64,000 bases of DNA from Brassica napus (GCF_020379485.1 NC_063447.1:60439452-60503451); one strand, 5' to 3'; numbered from the stretch's first letter, positions 34,358 through 45,466 are shown. Translations and numbers: made by a program. The notes: generated from the letters alone by a model not told the origin.

Positions 34358-35303
34358 CTCCAAAACTTTTGATAATCTAGATAAATATATGCAACAGTCA
34401 TTTTAATATAGCTTTAGGGCTTAGTCCGAGGCTTTACTACTTATAAAACTCAACTCTTGAGACAATCACTAGTCAACAACACATATCTCAGTTTTCTGTG
34501 GTATGGATCAGTTTTTATTTTCTTACATTGCTCGAATAAATGAAATGATCAAATTGATCTTTTCAATACCATTAAACTCTTCAATGGATTGATATAATAA
34601 AAACAAACAGACAAAAAGAATTAGAGGACTTAAGCCCATCTAAAGAAACTTGGACCCCCTTCATAGGGGTTTTCAGGGAAAGGCCCAAATTATAGATTTG
34701 AGTAGAGCAGTCCATAGTGACAGTGACTCCGACATGACAACTCTTGTCACAACTCTTATAAACCTCCAAATAATTTAGGGGAGCTTTGGTTTTGAATAGA
34801 CCTGGACCAAAACTTAGTAGAAACATAGGCTTTTTTTTGTAATAACTCTTTTTTAAACTGAACTTTTTACCGAAACTGAGTGATTACATAGTTTTTTTTC
34901 CTATTGTGAAAATCAGTGAAAAAATACATTAATAGTATTTTGCCATCTTGGTATTGTACAATGTACATGTCTGCTGAATTATTGACTTGGCTCTTCTCTT
35001 GCTTTTTTTTTTTCTTTCTTTAACACTTTGCTTTTGCTTCATGTACTGTCTTTACTTGACTTTTCCTTGTGTTTGGTACGAAACTCAGCTTCTCTCCTTC
35101 TTCCCAAATCTTTGCGTGTGGTCTATCTTCCTCTAATCTCTTCTTCTTAATTCTCAATCTATTAACATGATGATTGTCAAAAGATTGTCAGATTATACCA
35201 CATAATTATGCTCTTCCTGAGAACTAACTGATCAATCAAACCTTGTTTTGTGGTGTGAACCAAAACTCTTTAGTCTTGTTCACTTCTCAGTTCTAATAAA
35301 CTC
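34358..35303. other. Upstream region of the CRK1 pseudogene
   Basis: AT-rich DNA with pyrimidine tracts at 34990-35170, which may be the old promoter and leader of CRK1. No separate gene seen. Confidence 0.4.
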
Positions 35304-35506
35304 ATGGGGATCTGTAATGGTAAACCCATCGAGCAGCGATCAAGACAGAGCCGCCGCCAAGTTTCCGCAGAAACCAATGAAACCAGCGAGGTGGGTCTGA
35401 ACAAGAGCTTCGGGTTCTCGAGACACTTCTCTACACACTACGAGATAGATGGCCAGGTGGGTCGTGGAGACTTGGGGTACACTTGCTCTGCCAAGGGTAA
35501 AAAAGG

Positions 35507-36491
35507 CAGCCTGTGTAGGCACCACATTTACTAGATAGGCAAATTTGATATGTAAAGCAAAAAATTACAAATAACATGAATAAAAAATACAACAATATAA
35601 TATCGTAGTTGGAAAAAAACTAGGTTGAAGCAGAATCGAGATTAGATCTCTTTCCTTAATTTTTTAAACGCCCGTAGTGTGCCGGTTTGATACGTTTAAG
35701 AATCCAGGATACAACTGCCTATATCTTCAGTCTCACAGCACTTGAGAACCAAAGCCTATCAAACCTATTTTTATGTTATACCCTCGGACACACAAAAAAA
35801 AAAAAAATAGGAGAAACTGGTTTTGTTTGTCTTGGATGTGTGTCTCTAGAATGAGAAGAGGAATGACTATTATATAGTCAGTAACCAAACCTTACGTTTG
35901 TCATAGACCAAACCGTAAACGTTGGCACAAAATGGAGATTCTCATCATAATTATATGGATGTGCATTTAGATGTAGGTTACAAAATCATAATCAATTTTG
36001 CATTCATACCTCCACTACTTCACATTGACCAATTTAATTAGCAAAGATATTTTTTTTTTCTTTATTTTATTCAAATTTTATTTACCACAAAGTTTTTTTA
36101 AAAATAAAGACAAATAAATTAAGTAAATACTAGACTAACAAGTCTAAATTCTTTATTAATTTCTTGAATCATTTACCAAATTTCAAAACCTGAAATTTAG
36201 GTTTGGTCCAAATATCTTTCTTTCTCAGTATAAACAAAGTTTTAAACTTTGCTTTATTTTCTCCATTTTATTTACAAGAAGATTCTCACCTCATATTTCT
36301 AATATGAATATTTTACAAATACTTTTACATTAGTCTTTCATTTCTCATTCAAAACCAACTCCGATTTTGACACACGAGTACACTACTTCATAGTGTCCAA
36401 CATCTGGTTATTCCGACGAACGTCTTCGTCCGGAAACTTACCAAAAAAATGGTCTTAAACCATATCGTCAAAAACGAGTTCCAACAGCCTG
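35507..36491. mobile_element. ~970-bp insertion in CRK1 exon 1
   Basis: DNA between AAGGCAGCCTG and AACAGCCTGAAGGG interrupts what should be a continuous exon. CAGCCTG occurs on both sides (35507-35513 and 36485-36491), which could be a target-site duplication. The inserted DNA (35514-36484) is AT-rich and starts TGTAGGCACC. It has no clear terminal inverted repeat and no coding frame. A small hairpin, TTCCGACGAACG...CGTCCGGAA, lies near 36411. Transposon class unknown. Confidence 0.55.
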
Positions 36492-36975
36492 AAGGGTCAA
36501 GAAGTTGCTGTTAAAGTCATTCATAAAGCCAAGGTTTGCTTCTTTTATCTCCTCGAGCTACTCGTTTTGGACTCATTGCTTAGTGTTTTTCAGTTGATGA
36601 ATGCACTTATGGTCGAGGATGTTAGCAGAGAAGTTAAGATAATGAGCGCTTTGACTGGTCACAAGAACTTAGTCCAGTTCTATGACGCGTTTGAAGATGA
36701 TGAAAACGTTTATATTGTCATGGAGTAAGTATATATATACATCATTTCTCTTATCTCATTTGTTCGTCTTTTAATAATACAATAATCTCTTTTTTTTTTT
36801 TATTCAGATTATGTAAAGGTGGTAATCTCTTTGAGAAAATAATTGAAAGGTACTAAATTTGAATGCTCCTTGTCTGTACTTAATTGTGTTTTGATGTAAC
36901 TGACTTTGTTGAGCTTGTATCTCATTAGGGGTTGCGAATACGCAGAAGATGATGCTAAACAAGTAATGGTTCAGA

Positions 36976-37334
36976 TTCTTTGTAACGCCCCGACCGCCCA
37001 CAGCTAATGGGCCACCCACGCTCGCTCTCTCGGCCCGTGGACCCCATCTTGTCCGACTGTCGGTCCGTTAATTTTTCCAAGGCTCGAAATCATTGTTTAC
37101 TGACCCTGCAATCACCACCCGACCTTTTCCCGTGCTTTGGCCTCACTCGCACGCTATCGCGAATCACTTCCCGATAGGTCACCCATTTTTCCACTACTCC
37201 AGCTCAAGCACGCTTAACTCTGGAGTTCTTTCAGGATGTGCTCCGGAAAAGGTAAGTCAACTTTGATGACATAGGTAGCCAAATCAATTCTCTTAAGCCT
37301 TTTCACATATCACAACTCGGGATGTTACATTCTT
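36976..37334. mobile_element. Solo LTR in CRK1 kinase exon, TTCTT duplication
   Basis: A 349-bp sequence (36981-37329) starts TGTAACGCCCCGACC and ends CTCGGGATGTTACA, the TG...CA ends of a plant retrotransposon LTR. Identical TTCTT copies flank it (36976-36980 and 37330-37334). Removing it restores the CRK1 codons [10 protein letters not shown]. No internal retrotransposon genes are present, so this is a solo LTR left by recombination between two LTRs. Confidence 0.9.
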
Positions 37335-37444
37335 AGTGTAGTAGCTTACTGTCATCTACAAGGTGTGGTTCACCGTGACCTCAAACCAGAGGTACTTTAT
37401 ATAACCCATGATAATGTTTAGTATCAAGGTCCCATCACATTATC

Positions 37445-37765
37445 ACTAGTTTTTAGGTATGTGGGTTCGGTTAGTTCGGGTGATTAGTTTGGTTAGACCT
37501 AAATTTTGCCAAATTATAACCTGATATAAAGTTTGTTTCGGTTCTTGGTTAGTTTGACTTTTGAAAATTCTATCGAACCTAACCCAATTTTTTTTAACTT
37601 TCGGTTACATTTTGCTTTAATTTTGTTAAAATTTCGGATACCTTTGTTTAAATTTGGTTAGTTCAGTTAGTTCGGTTTGGGTTTTTGCTATGATTTGGTC
37701 TAGCAGAATCGAAAACCGATTTTTTTAAACCTACCGAATCGAACTGAATTCCTAGCCGGAATGCA
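37445..37765. repeat. TTCGG-rich repeat in CRK1 intron
   Basis: GGTTCGGTTAGTTCGGG and related words, like the repeat at 19125-19545. It lies within an intron of the pseudogene. Confidence 0.55.
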
Positions 37766-39205
37766 ACAATAAACTGTTTTTGTTAACGCACAGAATGACT
37801 TCCACTTATGTTTCTTTCTATTTGTTTGTTTTCCTTCCACAGCACTTCCTGTTCAGCACTAAGGACGAGACTTCTCCTCTAAAAGCAGTTGGCTTTGGTT
37901 TCTCTGCTTATGTCAAGCCAGGTCAGAGATGTGTGAATAATGACCCTATCAAACCCATCTCAATGTTATGTTTGACAATGTTTTGAAACTCTGCAGACGA
38001 GAGGTTGAATGATATTGTAGGAAGTTCTTTACACGTAGCTCCTGAAGTCTTGCACCGTGCATACGGGACAGAGTCTGACATGTGGATGGTTGGAGTGATG
38101 ACTTACGTTCTTCTTTCTGGCAGTAGACCCTTTTGGGCCCCTACTGAGTATGAACTCTTTCGAGCTGTTCTTAAGACAGAACCTAGTTTTGAAGAGGCTC
38201 CTTGGCCTTCACTGTCGCCTGATGCTGTAGATTTTGTGAAAAGATTGCTACACAAAGACTACCGTAAGAGATTAACTGCGGCTCAGGCTTTGTGTAAGTG
38301 TATAGCACCAGAGTACTTATATTATGAACATGTTACATGTGAAGAATTGATTTTCTTTGTTCCTCAGGTCATCCATGGCTGGTTGGCTCTCATGAAGTGA
38401 AGATACCATGTGATATGATCATAACAAGCTTGTAAAAGTGTATATAATGTCAACTTCATTGAGAAAGTCAGCTTTAGCGGTGAGTTAGATTATAAGAAGC
38501 TTTTATGTATTCTACTTGACATGTTGAGCTTAATGGATTTTTTTTTCTCTCATGGTTACAGGCTCTTGCTAAGACAATAACTGTACAGCAGCTAGCTTAT
38601 CTGAGGGAGCAGTTTACATTGTTGGAGCCAAGTAAAGATGGATATATCTCCATGCAGAATTTCAAAACAGTGAGTTCCATCTACCTCTTCTCTTTTCATT
38701 AATGGTTTAATTTGTTTGATTCTTGATTTTTTTTTTTTTTTTTTCATATTAATCTCAGGCAATCTTAAAGAGCTCAACTAATGCTATGAAGGATTCAAGA
38801 GTCTTAGATTATGTTCACATGGTAAGAACCGAGGCTATAGTTATATCATTGGTTAACACGCACAGCGTGGTTACGAGTTGTTTGAGAAAGATGGGAATAG
38901 ACCCATCATGACTGAGGAACTTGCGTCGGTATGAGTTTTACACACTTTCTATCTTATTCACATAGAGAGCGACTCGTGAAGAAGGAAACGTAAAACATAT
39001 TGGTTGTGAATGGATATGTGTTTTTTAACTGCAGGAACTCAGACTCGGGCCATCATCAGTCCCTATGCATGTTGTACTTCAAGATTGGATAAGACAATCA
39101 GATGGAAAGTTTAGTTTCTTGGGTTTTGTCAGACTACTACACTCAGACATTACAGAAAGCTTAGGAGGAGCAATGAGATTGGAGCTAGATGAGAAAAGCT
39201 GCAAC

Positions 39206-40845
39206 TAAGGGCCTGTTTGTTTCTCCATCTGGATGAGCCATTTGGATGAAGATGAGAGTTTCGTTTGTTTAGGCACTAAAAGTGCAACTCATTCAGATGG
39301 ATCATCCGGATGACTTTTGGAAATTTAGGCTTAATTTTAAAGTCCATTCAGCTGAACCAATTTGGATCATTTGAATGGAGATGGTTCATTCAAAATGGTA
39401 TAATGTCTATTATACCCCTAATGTAATTCACAAATTACAAACCTAAACATAATATCATTTTTGTCACAAACGAAAACTGACAAAACTACAAAAACACTTT
39501 TTCCCGTGCTAAAAACTACTTTTTCACGCAAAAACCCCAAAATGCATTTTCCCGCTAAAATTGCAAAAAAAATGTTTTCCCGTCAAAATTGCAAAAACGT
39601 GTTTTTCCGCAAAAACCGAAAACATGTTTTCATGCCAAAATCACAAAAAAAATGTTTTCACGCCAACACCCCAAAATACATTTTCCCGTCAAAACACAAA
39701 AAATACGTTTTCCCGCCAAAGTTGCAAACCAAATTTTCCCGCCAAAATTGCAAAAACGTGTTTTCCGCCAAAACCAAAATATGTGTTTTCCCGCCAAAAC
39801 TAAAAAATGTGTTTTCCCGCCAAAACCGAAAATTTGTATTTTCCCGTCAAAGCCGAAAAATCTCGTTTTCCCGCGAAAATCGTAAAAATGTATTCCCGCC
39901 AAAACGTGTTTTCCCACCAAAACCGCAAAACTCGTTTCCCGCCAAAACCGCAAAAACTCGTTTTCCCGCAAAAACTCATTTTCCCGCCAAAACCGCAAAA
40001 ACTCGTTTTCCCGCCAAAACCGCAAAAACGCGTTTTCCTACCAAAACCGTAAAAACGCGTTTTCCCGCCTAAACCGCAAAAGCATGTTTTCCCGCCTAAA
40101 CCGCAAAAGCATGTTTTCCCGCCAAAATCGCAAAAATGTGTTTTCCTCCAAAAACACAAAAATGCGTTTTCCCGCCAAAACCGCAAAAACGCGTTTTCCC
40201 GCCAAAACCGCAAAAACGCGTTTTCCCTCCAAAATCGCAAAAACGCGTTTTCCCGCCAAAATCGCAAAAACGTGGTTTCCTCCAAAACCGCAAAAACGTG
40301 TTTTCTCCCCAAAAACGTGTTTTCCCGCCAAAACCGCAAAAACTTGTTTTCTCGCCAAAACCAAAAATTTGTATTTTCCCGCCAAAACCGAAAAATATCG
40401 TTTTCCCGCCAGAACCGAAAAATATCGTTTTCCCGCCAGAACCGAAAAATATTATTTTCCGCCAAAACATAAAAAAGATGTTTTCTCGCTAAAACCAAAA
40501 AAAACTTGTTTTCCCGCCCAAACCGCAAAAAGAAAACTTGTTAATTTTGAAATAATTCTAATGTAAATATATTAAACTAAATAATTAAATGTAATATAGT
40601 TAAAATTAATATTAAACATATGATTAAATCAACACAAGGATATTTTGGTAATTTCTTTACTAAACTCATTTGAATGGAAATGAAAATAAAGAAACAAACA
40701 TGAGATTCATTTAGATGATTCATCTAGATTAACTATGTGGATGGACAAACAAACAATCACAAAAATCTGAATGGATCATTTGAATAGATCATACAAATGA
40801 ATCATTTGGATGGAGATGGCAAATGGTGAAACAAACAGCCCCTAA
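39206..40845. mobile_element. PIF/Harbinger-like MITE carrying an E2F-site minisatellite
   Basis: The element at 39209-40842 (1634 bp) starts GGGCCTGTTTGTTTC and ends GAAACAAACAGCCCC; the termini match as inverted repeats at 14 of 15 positions. TAA flanks both ends (39206-39208 and 40843-40845), the three-base duplication expected for PIF/Harbinger elements; CTAAG is also shared. Just inside the ends are repeated words such as CATTTGGATGGA and ATGGATCATTTGAAT, possible transposase-binding sites. The left TAA coincides with the last stop codon of the CRK1 pseudogene. No transposase gene is present. Confidence 0.8.
39485..40535. repeat. ~27-bp minisatellite with E2F-binding core
   Basis: About 38 diverged tandem units with the consensus GCGTTTTCCCGCCAAAACC followed by GCAAAAAC. 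The unit length of 27 is a multiple of three, so long open frames run through it on both strands, encoding meaningless nonapeptides such as FPAKTAKTR; these are not genes. Each unit centres on TTTTCCCGCCAAAA, and by hand count about 18 units keep exact TTTCCCGCC, the canonical E2F/DP site. Confidence 0.85.
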
Positions 40846-41279
40846 GTGTTCATGTGTAAGGATTTAAGACAAAGATTCGATAACTATGTCAGTGTGGTGT
40901 GTATGAAACTCATTCCTTATCTCTTTAACCATGAACAAATAATAGACACGACCTACACGTTTTGTCCTAATATAAAACGGTACAAAGAAAGAAAAAGAGG
41001 ATGCAAACCAGATCGATCGCTGTGGACATACTAACATTAAATGGGGGCATGTTCAGTAACTCTAGCATATGATAGAGGACGACGCAGCTGTTAAGTACGT
41101 CTCCTAATGTTGTCAAGTTTGAACTTGAGGTACTAATCCTCTTTCTCCTCCATTTTAGCATAAGCACACACATTCATGTCTCAGAATGGAGTTTGCCTGC
41201 ATCTCATTCTCATGTTGTTGTTTCTGATGTGTTTTAGTGTCCGTAGCCATTTGGAAGTGGAATAGAAATAGAATTAATC
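40846..41279. other. Old CRK1 3' region and intergenic DNA
   Basis: Probably the former 3' UTR of CRK1, continuing after the MITE. No gene supported. Confidence 0.35.
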
Positions 41280-41541
41280 TTGTACAGTTCAAATGTCAAT
41301 ATGAGAATCTCTCTTTGCTTTGGCTTTGGCTTTGGCTTGATGATGATGATGTTTGTTGTTGATGGTGAAAAAGTTGTATAAAACTCAGAGAGAGGGTCCT
41401 CAGTTCCTGTGTTTTTGGAGCTACGTGCTGCTTTTCTTGCTCAGCTCCGACTCCTCTGAATAAATAATCAAACCGGATCACTTGAAGAATAATCCCCACG
41501 TCTCCAAATACAAGTATAATACCAGGAGCAGCTGCTTTGTG
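41280..41541 (-). other. Possible unidentified gene remnant
   Basis: A richer stretch on the minus strand contains a possible last exon (acceptor ATTTATTCAG near 41463, then ESELSKKSST and a stop) and, before it, an open stretch reading HKAAAPGIILVFGDVGI. I do not recognise it, and its upstream side is cut by the foldback element. It may be what is left of one of the genes that follow CRK1 in Arabidopsis, or chance. Confidence 0.25.
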
Positions 41542-42205
41542 GGAAAATAAGCATTTAATTCCTGAAATATTTGAAACCGGCAATTTAAATACCAAATTAT
41601 TGCTCGCACGCTTTTATTCCCTAACTATTTGTTGACTCGGCAAATTGATACCCAGAAAAGTCAACCGTTAAGTCAATAACGTTTGTCGTTAATGTTTTAC
41701 CAATCTTCTTCTTCTCCATTGTACCTCAGATACTCGAAATCTCCAAATTGAAACCCTAATCTGAAAGAAAAACCGATTCCGACAAATATAGAGGAGATTT
41801 CCGGTGACGAGATAAAGAACTTCAAAAAGAACAAAATTCTCTGTCGAAAAGAAGAAGACTCTTTGTCGGGAAACAGCTCAAGATTTCACCAACAGAGAGT
41901 TTTGTTCTTCTCGAAGTTCTTCATCACGTCACCGGAAATCTCGTATGTACTTGTTGGAATCGCTTTCTCTCTCTCAGATAAAGGTTCTAATTTGGGGATT
42001 TCGAATATCTGAGGTAAAATGGAAAAGAAGATTGGTAAAATACTAACGACAAACGTTATTGACCTAACGACTGACTTTTTTGGGTAGCAATTTGCGGAGT
42101 CAACAAATAGTTGGGAAATAAAAGCATGCGAGCAATAGTTCGGTATTTTAATTTTCGATTTTAAATAGTTCAAGAATTAAATGCCCATTTTCCTGCTGCT
42201 TTGTG
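41533..42205. mobile_element. Mutator-like foldback element with 9-bp duplication
   Basis: The element at about 41542-42196 has two long arms that are imperfect inverted copies over roughly 180 bases. Shared words include GCATTTAATTC, ACTATTTGTTGACTC, CAATAACGTTTGTCGTTA and TTTTACCAATCTTC. TGCTTTGTG occurs on both sides (41533-41541 and 42197-42205), fitting the nine-base duplication of Mutator elements with long terminal repeats. No transposase is encoded. Confidence 0.7.
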
Positions 42206-42294
42206 GCGTTTAAGTTTATTACTTAAAACATCTTTTTTGTAAACAATGGAGAATAATCTCACTAAGATCTGTGTGTAACTAACTATGTCTGCTA

Positions 42295-43000
42295 GGCCAG
42301 GGCATTTTAACCTGGACCCGAAGACCCGAACCGGAACCGATTCAAAAATACCCGACTCGAAAATGAACCAAAAATTTACGAGTACCTTTTGGGTCTAAAT
42401 TACTTTTACTCGAAAGAACCATAACTGAAAAGAACCGATCAGAATAGACCCGAACCCAAAAAAACCGACCCGAATAGACCCGACCCGACCCGATAAGAAC
42501 CGATTTGTACCCGACTTAAAAACATGTACATCCAAAACTATGATTTTTTGTGTTCTATTTTATATATATTATTTTATGATTTAGTTGAAATATCTTTTGT
42601 TAACAATATTTTTTATTATTTTGTAACATTTTCTAAGTAATATAAAGATTTAAAATATAAAATTTAGAGTTTAAAATATTTTATTTTAATTATTAATAGT
42701 TTTATTTAAGTTATTCTGTAAAATTTTAGATATATATGACAAATATCGACTAAATATAATGTTGGATATGTTGTGTCCTTTTCAGATCCTAAATACCCGA
42801 ATCCGACCCAAACTCGATATAGACCCGAAAAATTATGTGTATTTATGGGTATTTTAATTATAAACCCGAGCCGATCCGGACCCGAAAAGAACCGAAAATT
42901 TCTAAATACCTATTGGGTCCAAATGTTTAGAACCCGAAGGACCCGGACCGGAAAAGAATCGGTCCGAACCCGACCCGAATGGCCTAATGTCCGCCTTATA
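42295..43000. repeat. CCCGA/ACCGA low-complexity repeat
   Basis: Two blocks (42310-42530 and 42780-42985) of irregular CCCGACCCGA and AAGAACCGA words separated by AT-rich DNA. Open frames here encode biased peptides only. Confidence 0.6.
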
Positions 43001-43587
43001 ATCCATTTGAGAAGAAAGTTCAAAGAAGCTTGCTGCTGCAGACCGATAATATAATTGGCGCATAGTTTTTGAACGAGAATGTCAAACTACATGAAGTTTC
43101 CACGAAAATGAACATCGTGGTGTTAAATATAGTGAAAACACGGCACGCAGTTCTTTTTAAGATTCATAATACAGCAGAATGTCAAAAACAAAAAATAGTA
43201 TGATACCTCCTAAATCAATAAATTTATAAATTTTAAAGTCTTCAAAATTGGTAAATAAAGTTTCTAACTATTAGAATGTGATTATATAATCTCACATATG
43301 GAAAAAAATTGAAAAAAAACAAATTTACTAATCAAAAATGACATTTTAAAATATGCACTTTCACCAGACAACACTCTATGTACTCAGTTACTAACTACTG
43401 TAGTTGTTATTAAACTCTTTATCATCAGTATTAGAAAAAGACAAGAGTAACCTGCAGCTTCTGAAACCATCTCTTTTAACAGGAGTCTCTGATGCAGCAT
43501 TAGTGTAATTTAAACTCATATGCATTTCATTCCTTCTGCACGTGAAACATTGAAGGTGAAGTTTTAACCATCAGATTGTGTGCCCAA

Positions 43588-43835
43588 ATGACTAAACAGG
43601 AGAAAGATTCATAAAGATAAAGAAGTTACACAAAAATAATAATACAAAAGCAAACCTTTCACTAGTTTATTAATTTAAAAGTCATAAATAGTCTTAATCA
43701 AGATCTTATTAGCATCAACATAAACGTTAAACTCAAAGAAAGGAGAGACTTTTTTTTTTTTTTTGGTAAAAAGAAAGGAGAGACTTATGGTGGCATTAAT
43801 AGTTCATAATGATGCAACCGAAGAGCAAAATCTGT
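43588..43835 (-). pseudogene. Displaced copy of the AVT transporter 3' end
   Basis: This stretch resembles 48818-49045, the 3' UTR and last codons of the intact transporter gene 5.2 kb away, in the same orientation. Shared words are AAACAGGAGAAAGAT, CTTAATCAAGAT, AGCATCAACATAAAC, TTAAACTCAAAGAAA and AACCGAAGAG. It includes a degraded version of the final coding exon end. It indicates an old local duplication of which only the tail remains. Confidence 0.65.
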
Positions 43836-44781
43836 AAAATCAAAACCAAATTCAGAAAATATTCATCATAACATACCATAATTTTTAATCTTTATGCTAA
43901 ATCGAACTTTAAGGAGAAAAATAAAACAAACAAAATACACAAGAACGAAGCTTAAAGGAACCACTCAACGTTAGTTAAAGAAATTAACAAAAAAAGTTAA
44001 GAGAAAAAAAAGAAATTATCGTAAGTTTATTGTGGTCTATACGATTATTTACGAAATAAATTTTCGCAATCGAACTCTCAATTTAAAAGCTAGAGTGGTC
44101 AAAGTTTTAATGAATTTTATATATAATTAATTATATAACCATAAACAAAATTTTATTAATAATATTATTTTTAAATAAAATAATTTTTATATATTATGTT
44201 GTTATCCTCAAACATATTTTTCAATTATAAAAATAAAAAATAAGATATTAAAAAATAAAATTATATATTTTTTTAAAAAAAGAATTTTTATTAATAATAT
44301 CAAAATAACTTAAATCAGATAATTTTTACATATTATATTGTTATCTTAAATTTTATTTTTTCAATTATAAAATTTAGAAAATAACATATAAACAAATTAC
44401 AATTAAATATTTGTCAACTAAAAACACTTGTATTAGATATTTTCTAAAATATTTCTAACATGTGAATGTTTTCTTGTAAAATTTCAACACAATAATGATT
44501 TTTTTTCAAATATATATATATAAATATAATTTTATGTTTGATTTAATTTTTTGAAAACATAAATAATAAGTTATCGATTTTTGAATTATGAAATATAAAC
44601 TAATAAATATTTATAAAACGATTAAATCTGATTAAATCTGATGGCGGACTGCTGACAAATACCTAGTTAATTATTGTTTTACAATAAAAAAAGAGATTTG
44701 ACACCTAACCATAATTAATTAATGTGATTACTCTTTTTAAGCATCTGGAAAAAAAAAACAAAAACAAAAACAAATAAATAC
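43836..44781. other. AT-rich intergenic DNA
   Basis: Strongly AT-rich with no coding sequence. ACCTAGTT near 44661 could be the degraded end of another Helitron, but no hairpin or matching start was found. Confidence 0.35.
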
Positions 44782-45096
44782 CTATGAGGCGTCTCCAGGT
44801 ATAAAATCTCTATTTCTACCCAACTTCCTTACTCCGCCGTAAAAGCCCCTGGCTTCGTTCCCACTCTCACGGTAAATTTTTCGGTTTACAACCATCGTTC
44901 CCCACGGCGTCGACCCCCGTTTGAATGGTCTGAACTCCAGCACCACAGTCTCTGCCTCAAAAAGAAAAGAAAAAACAAATAACTTTTCGTATATATTTAA
45001 AAAAAAAAAACGAATGTTACCTTGAGAGAAGCAAGGGCAGTTATGTCTGCTGTCGCAGTATCGCAGGTGACCCACGTGGCCAAGCCACCAACCTAC

Positions 45097-45290
45097 ACCG
45101 GAGAATATATATATATATATTTTTTTTAACTCTGGTAGCTAGTCAGCCATATTTCCAACTATCCCCGTAAGGAGTACAGCGCCCCAACGGAAAGGATGTT
45201 AAATCTGTTGTGGGCAAAGCTCGAATCCGGGTGGCGGGCAGTACAGCTGTACCTCCTTTACCACCAAGTCACGAGCGCTTGGTTACCGGA

Positions 45291-45310
<20 letters not shown>
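45097..45310 (-). mobile_element. SINE with long target-site duplication
   Basis: The element at 45121-45284 is bounded by ACCGGAGAATATATATATAT (45097 onward and 45285 onward); the AT part may have expanded since insertion. On the minus strand the A box is CTTGGTGGTAAAGGAGG and the B box is GGATTCGAGC. The tail appears as TTTTTTT at 45121-45127 on the plus strand. It inserted in the F-box pseudogene intron, four bases from an exon. Confidence 0.75.
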
Positions 45311-45324
<14 letters not shown>

Positions 45325-45414
45325 CTGAATATTTTTTTTTAATTGTCCTTCTAACTTTATACACACAAATTAATAAAACACTAAGTAAAAATATGTGCCT
45401 TCTTCAGAATGAAC

Positions 45415-45466
<52 letters not shown>
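45285..45466. repeat. Two long (TA)n microsatellites
   Basis: TA runs at about 45293-45321 and 45418-45466. Further (TA)n runs occur at 46256-46288 and 46588-46613. Confidence 0.9.

Larger units (their letters stand above)
35304..39208 (+). pseudogene. CRK1: CDPK-related kinase CRK1, multiply broken
   Basis: Remains of a Ser/Thr kinase with a degenerate EF-hand tail, normally N-myristoylated at the membrane. Pieces: 35304-35513, 36492-36533, 36594-36724, 36808-36849, 36929-36980 joined to 37335-37391, 37843-37921, 37997-38293, 38368-38479, 38562-38669, 38759-38821, 38866-38928 and 39035-39208. The MGICNGKP myristoylation start survives. Lesions: about 80 N-terminal residues deleted in frame before VGLNKSFGF; ATP loop changed to GRGDLG; about 970 bp inserted after KKGSL; a solo LTR inserted after QIL; HRDLKPEN changed to HRDLKPE-H; DFG changed to GFG; a one-base deletion after DMII giving TAA; and the exon for the central tail region missing. 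Any one of the last six would abolish normal kinase function. A working copy may exist elsewhere in the genome. It matches At2g41140 and sits in the expected order. Confidence 0.93.

Noticed and set aside
38005..38400. A separate small protein kinase gene
   Set aside because: It is exon 7 of the CRK1 pseudogene read through its intron; neighbouring exons align in order and the catalytic loop lies in broken upstream pieces.
39461..40566. Long open frames on both strands through the minisatellite, up to 242 codons
   Set aside because: The ~27-bp unit is a multiple of three, so any frame without a stop in the unit stays open. The products are nonapeptide repeats (for example FPAKTAKTR) with no conservation, start context or domain.
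44650..44670. ACCTAGTT end suggesting another Helitron
   Set aside because: There is no convincing hairpin before it and no matching TC-start could be found, so the four-base motif alone is not enough.
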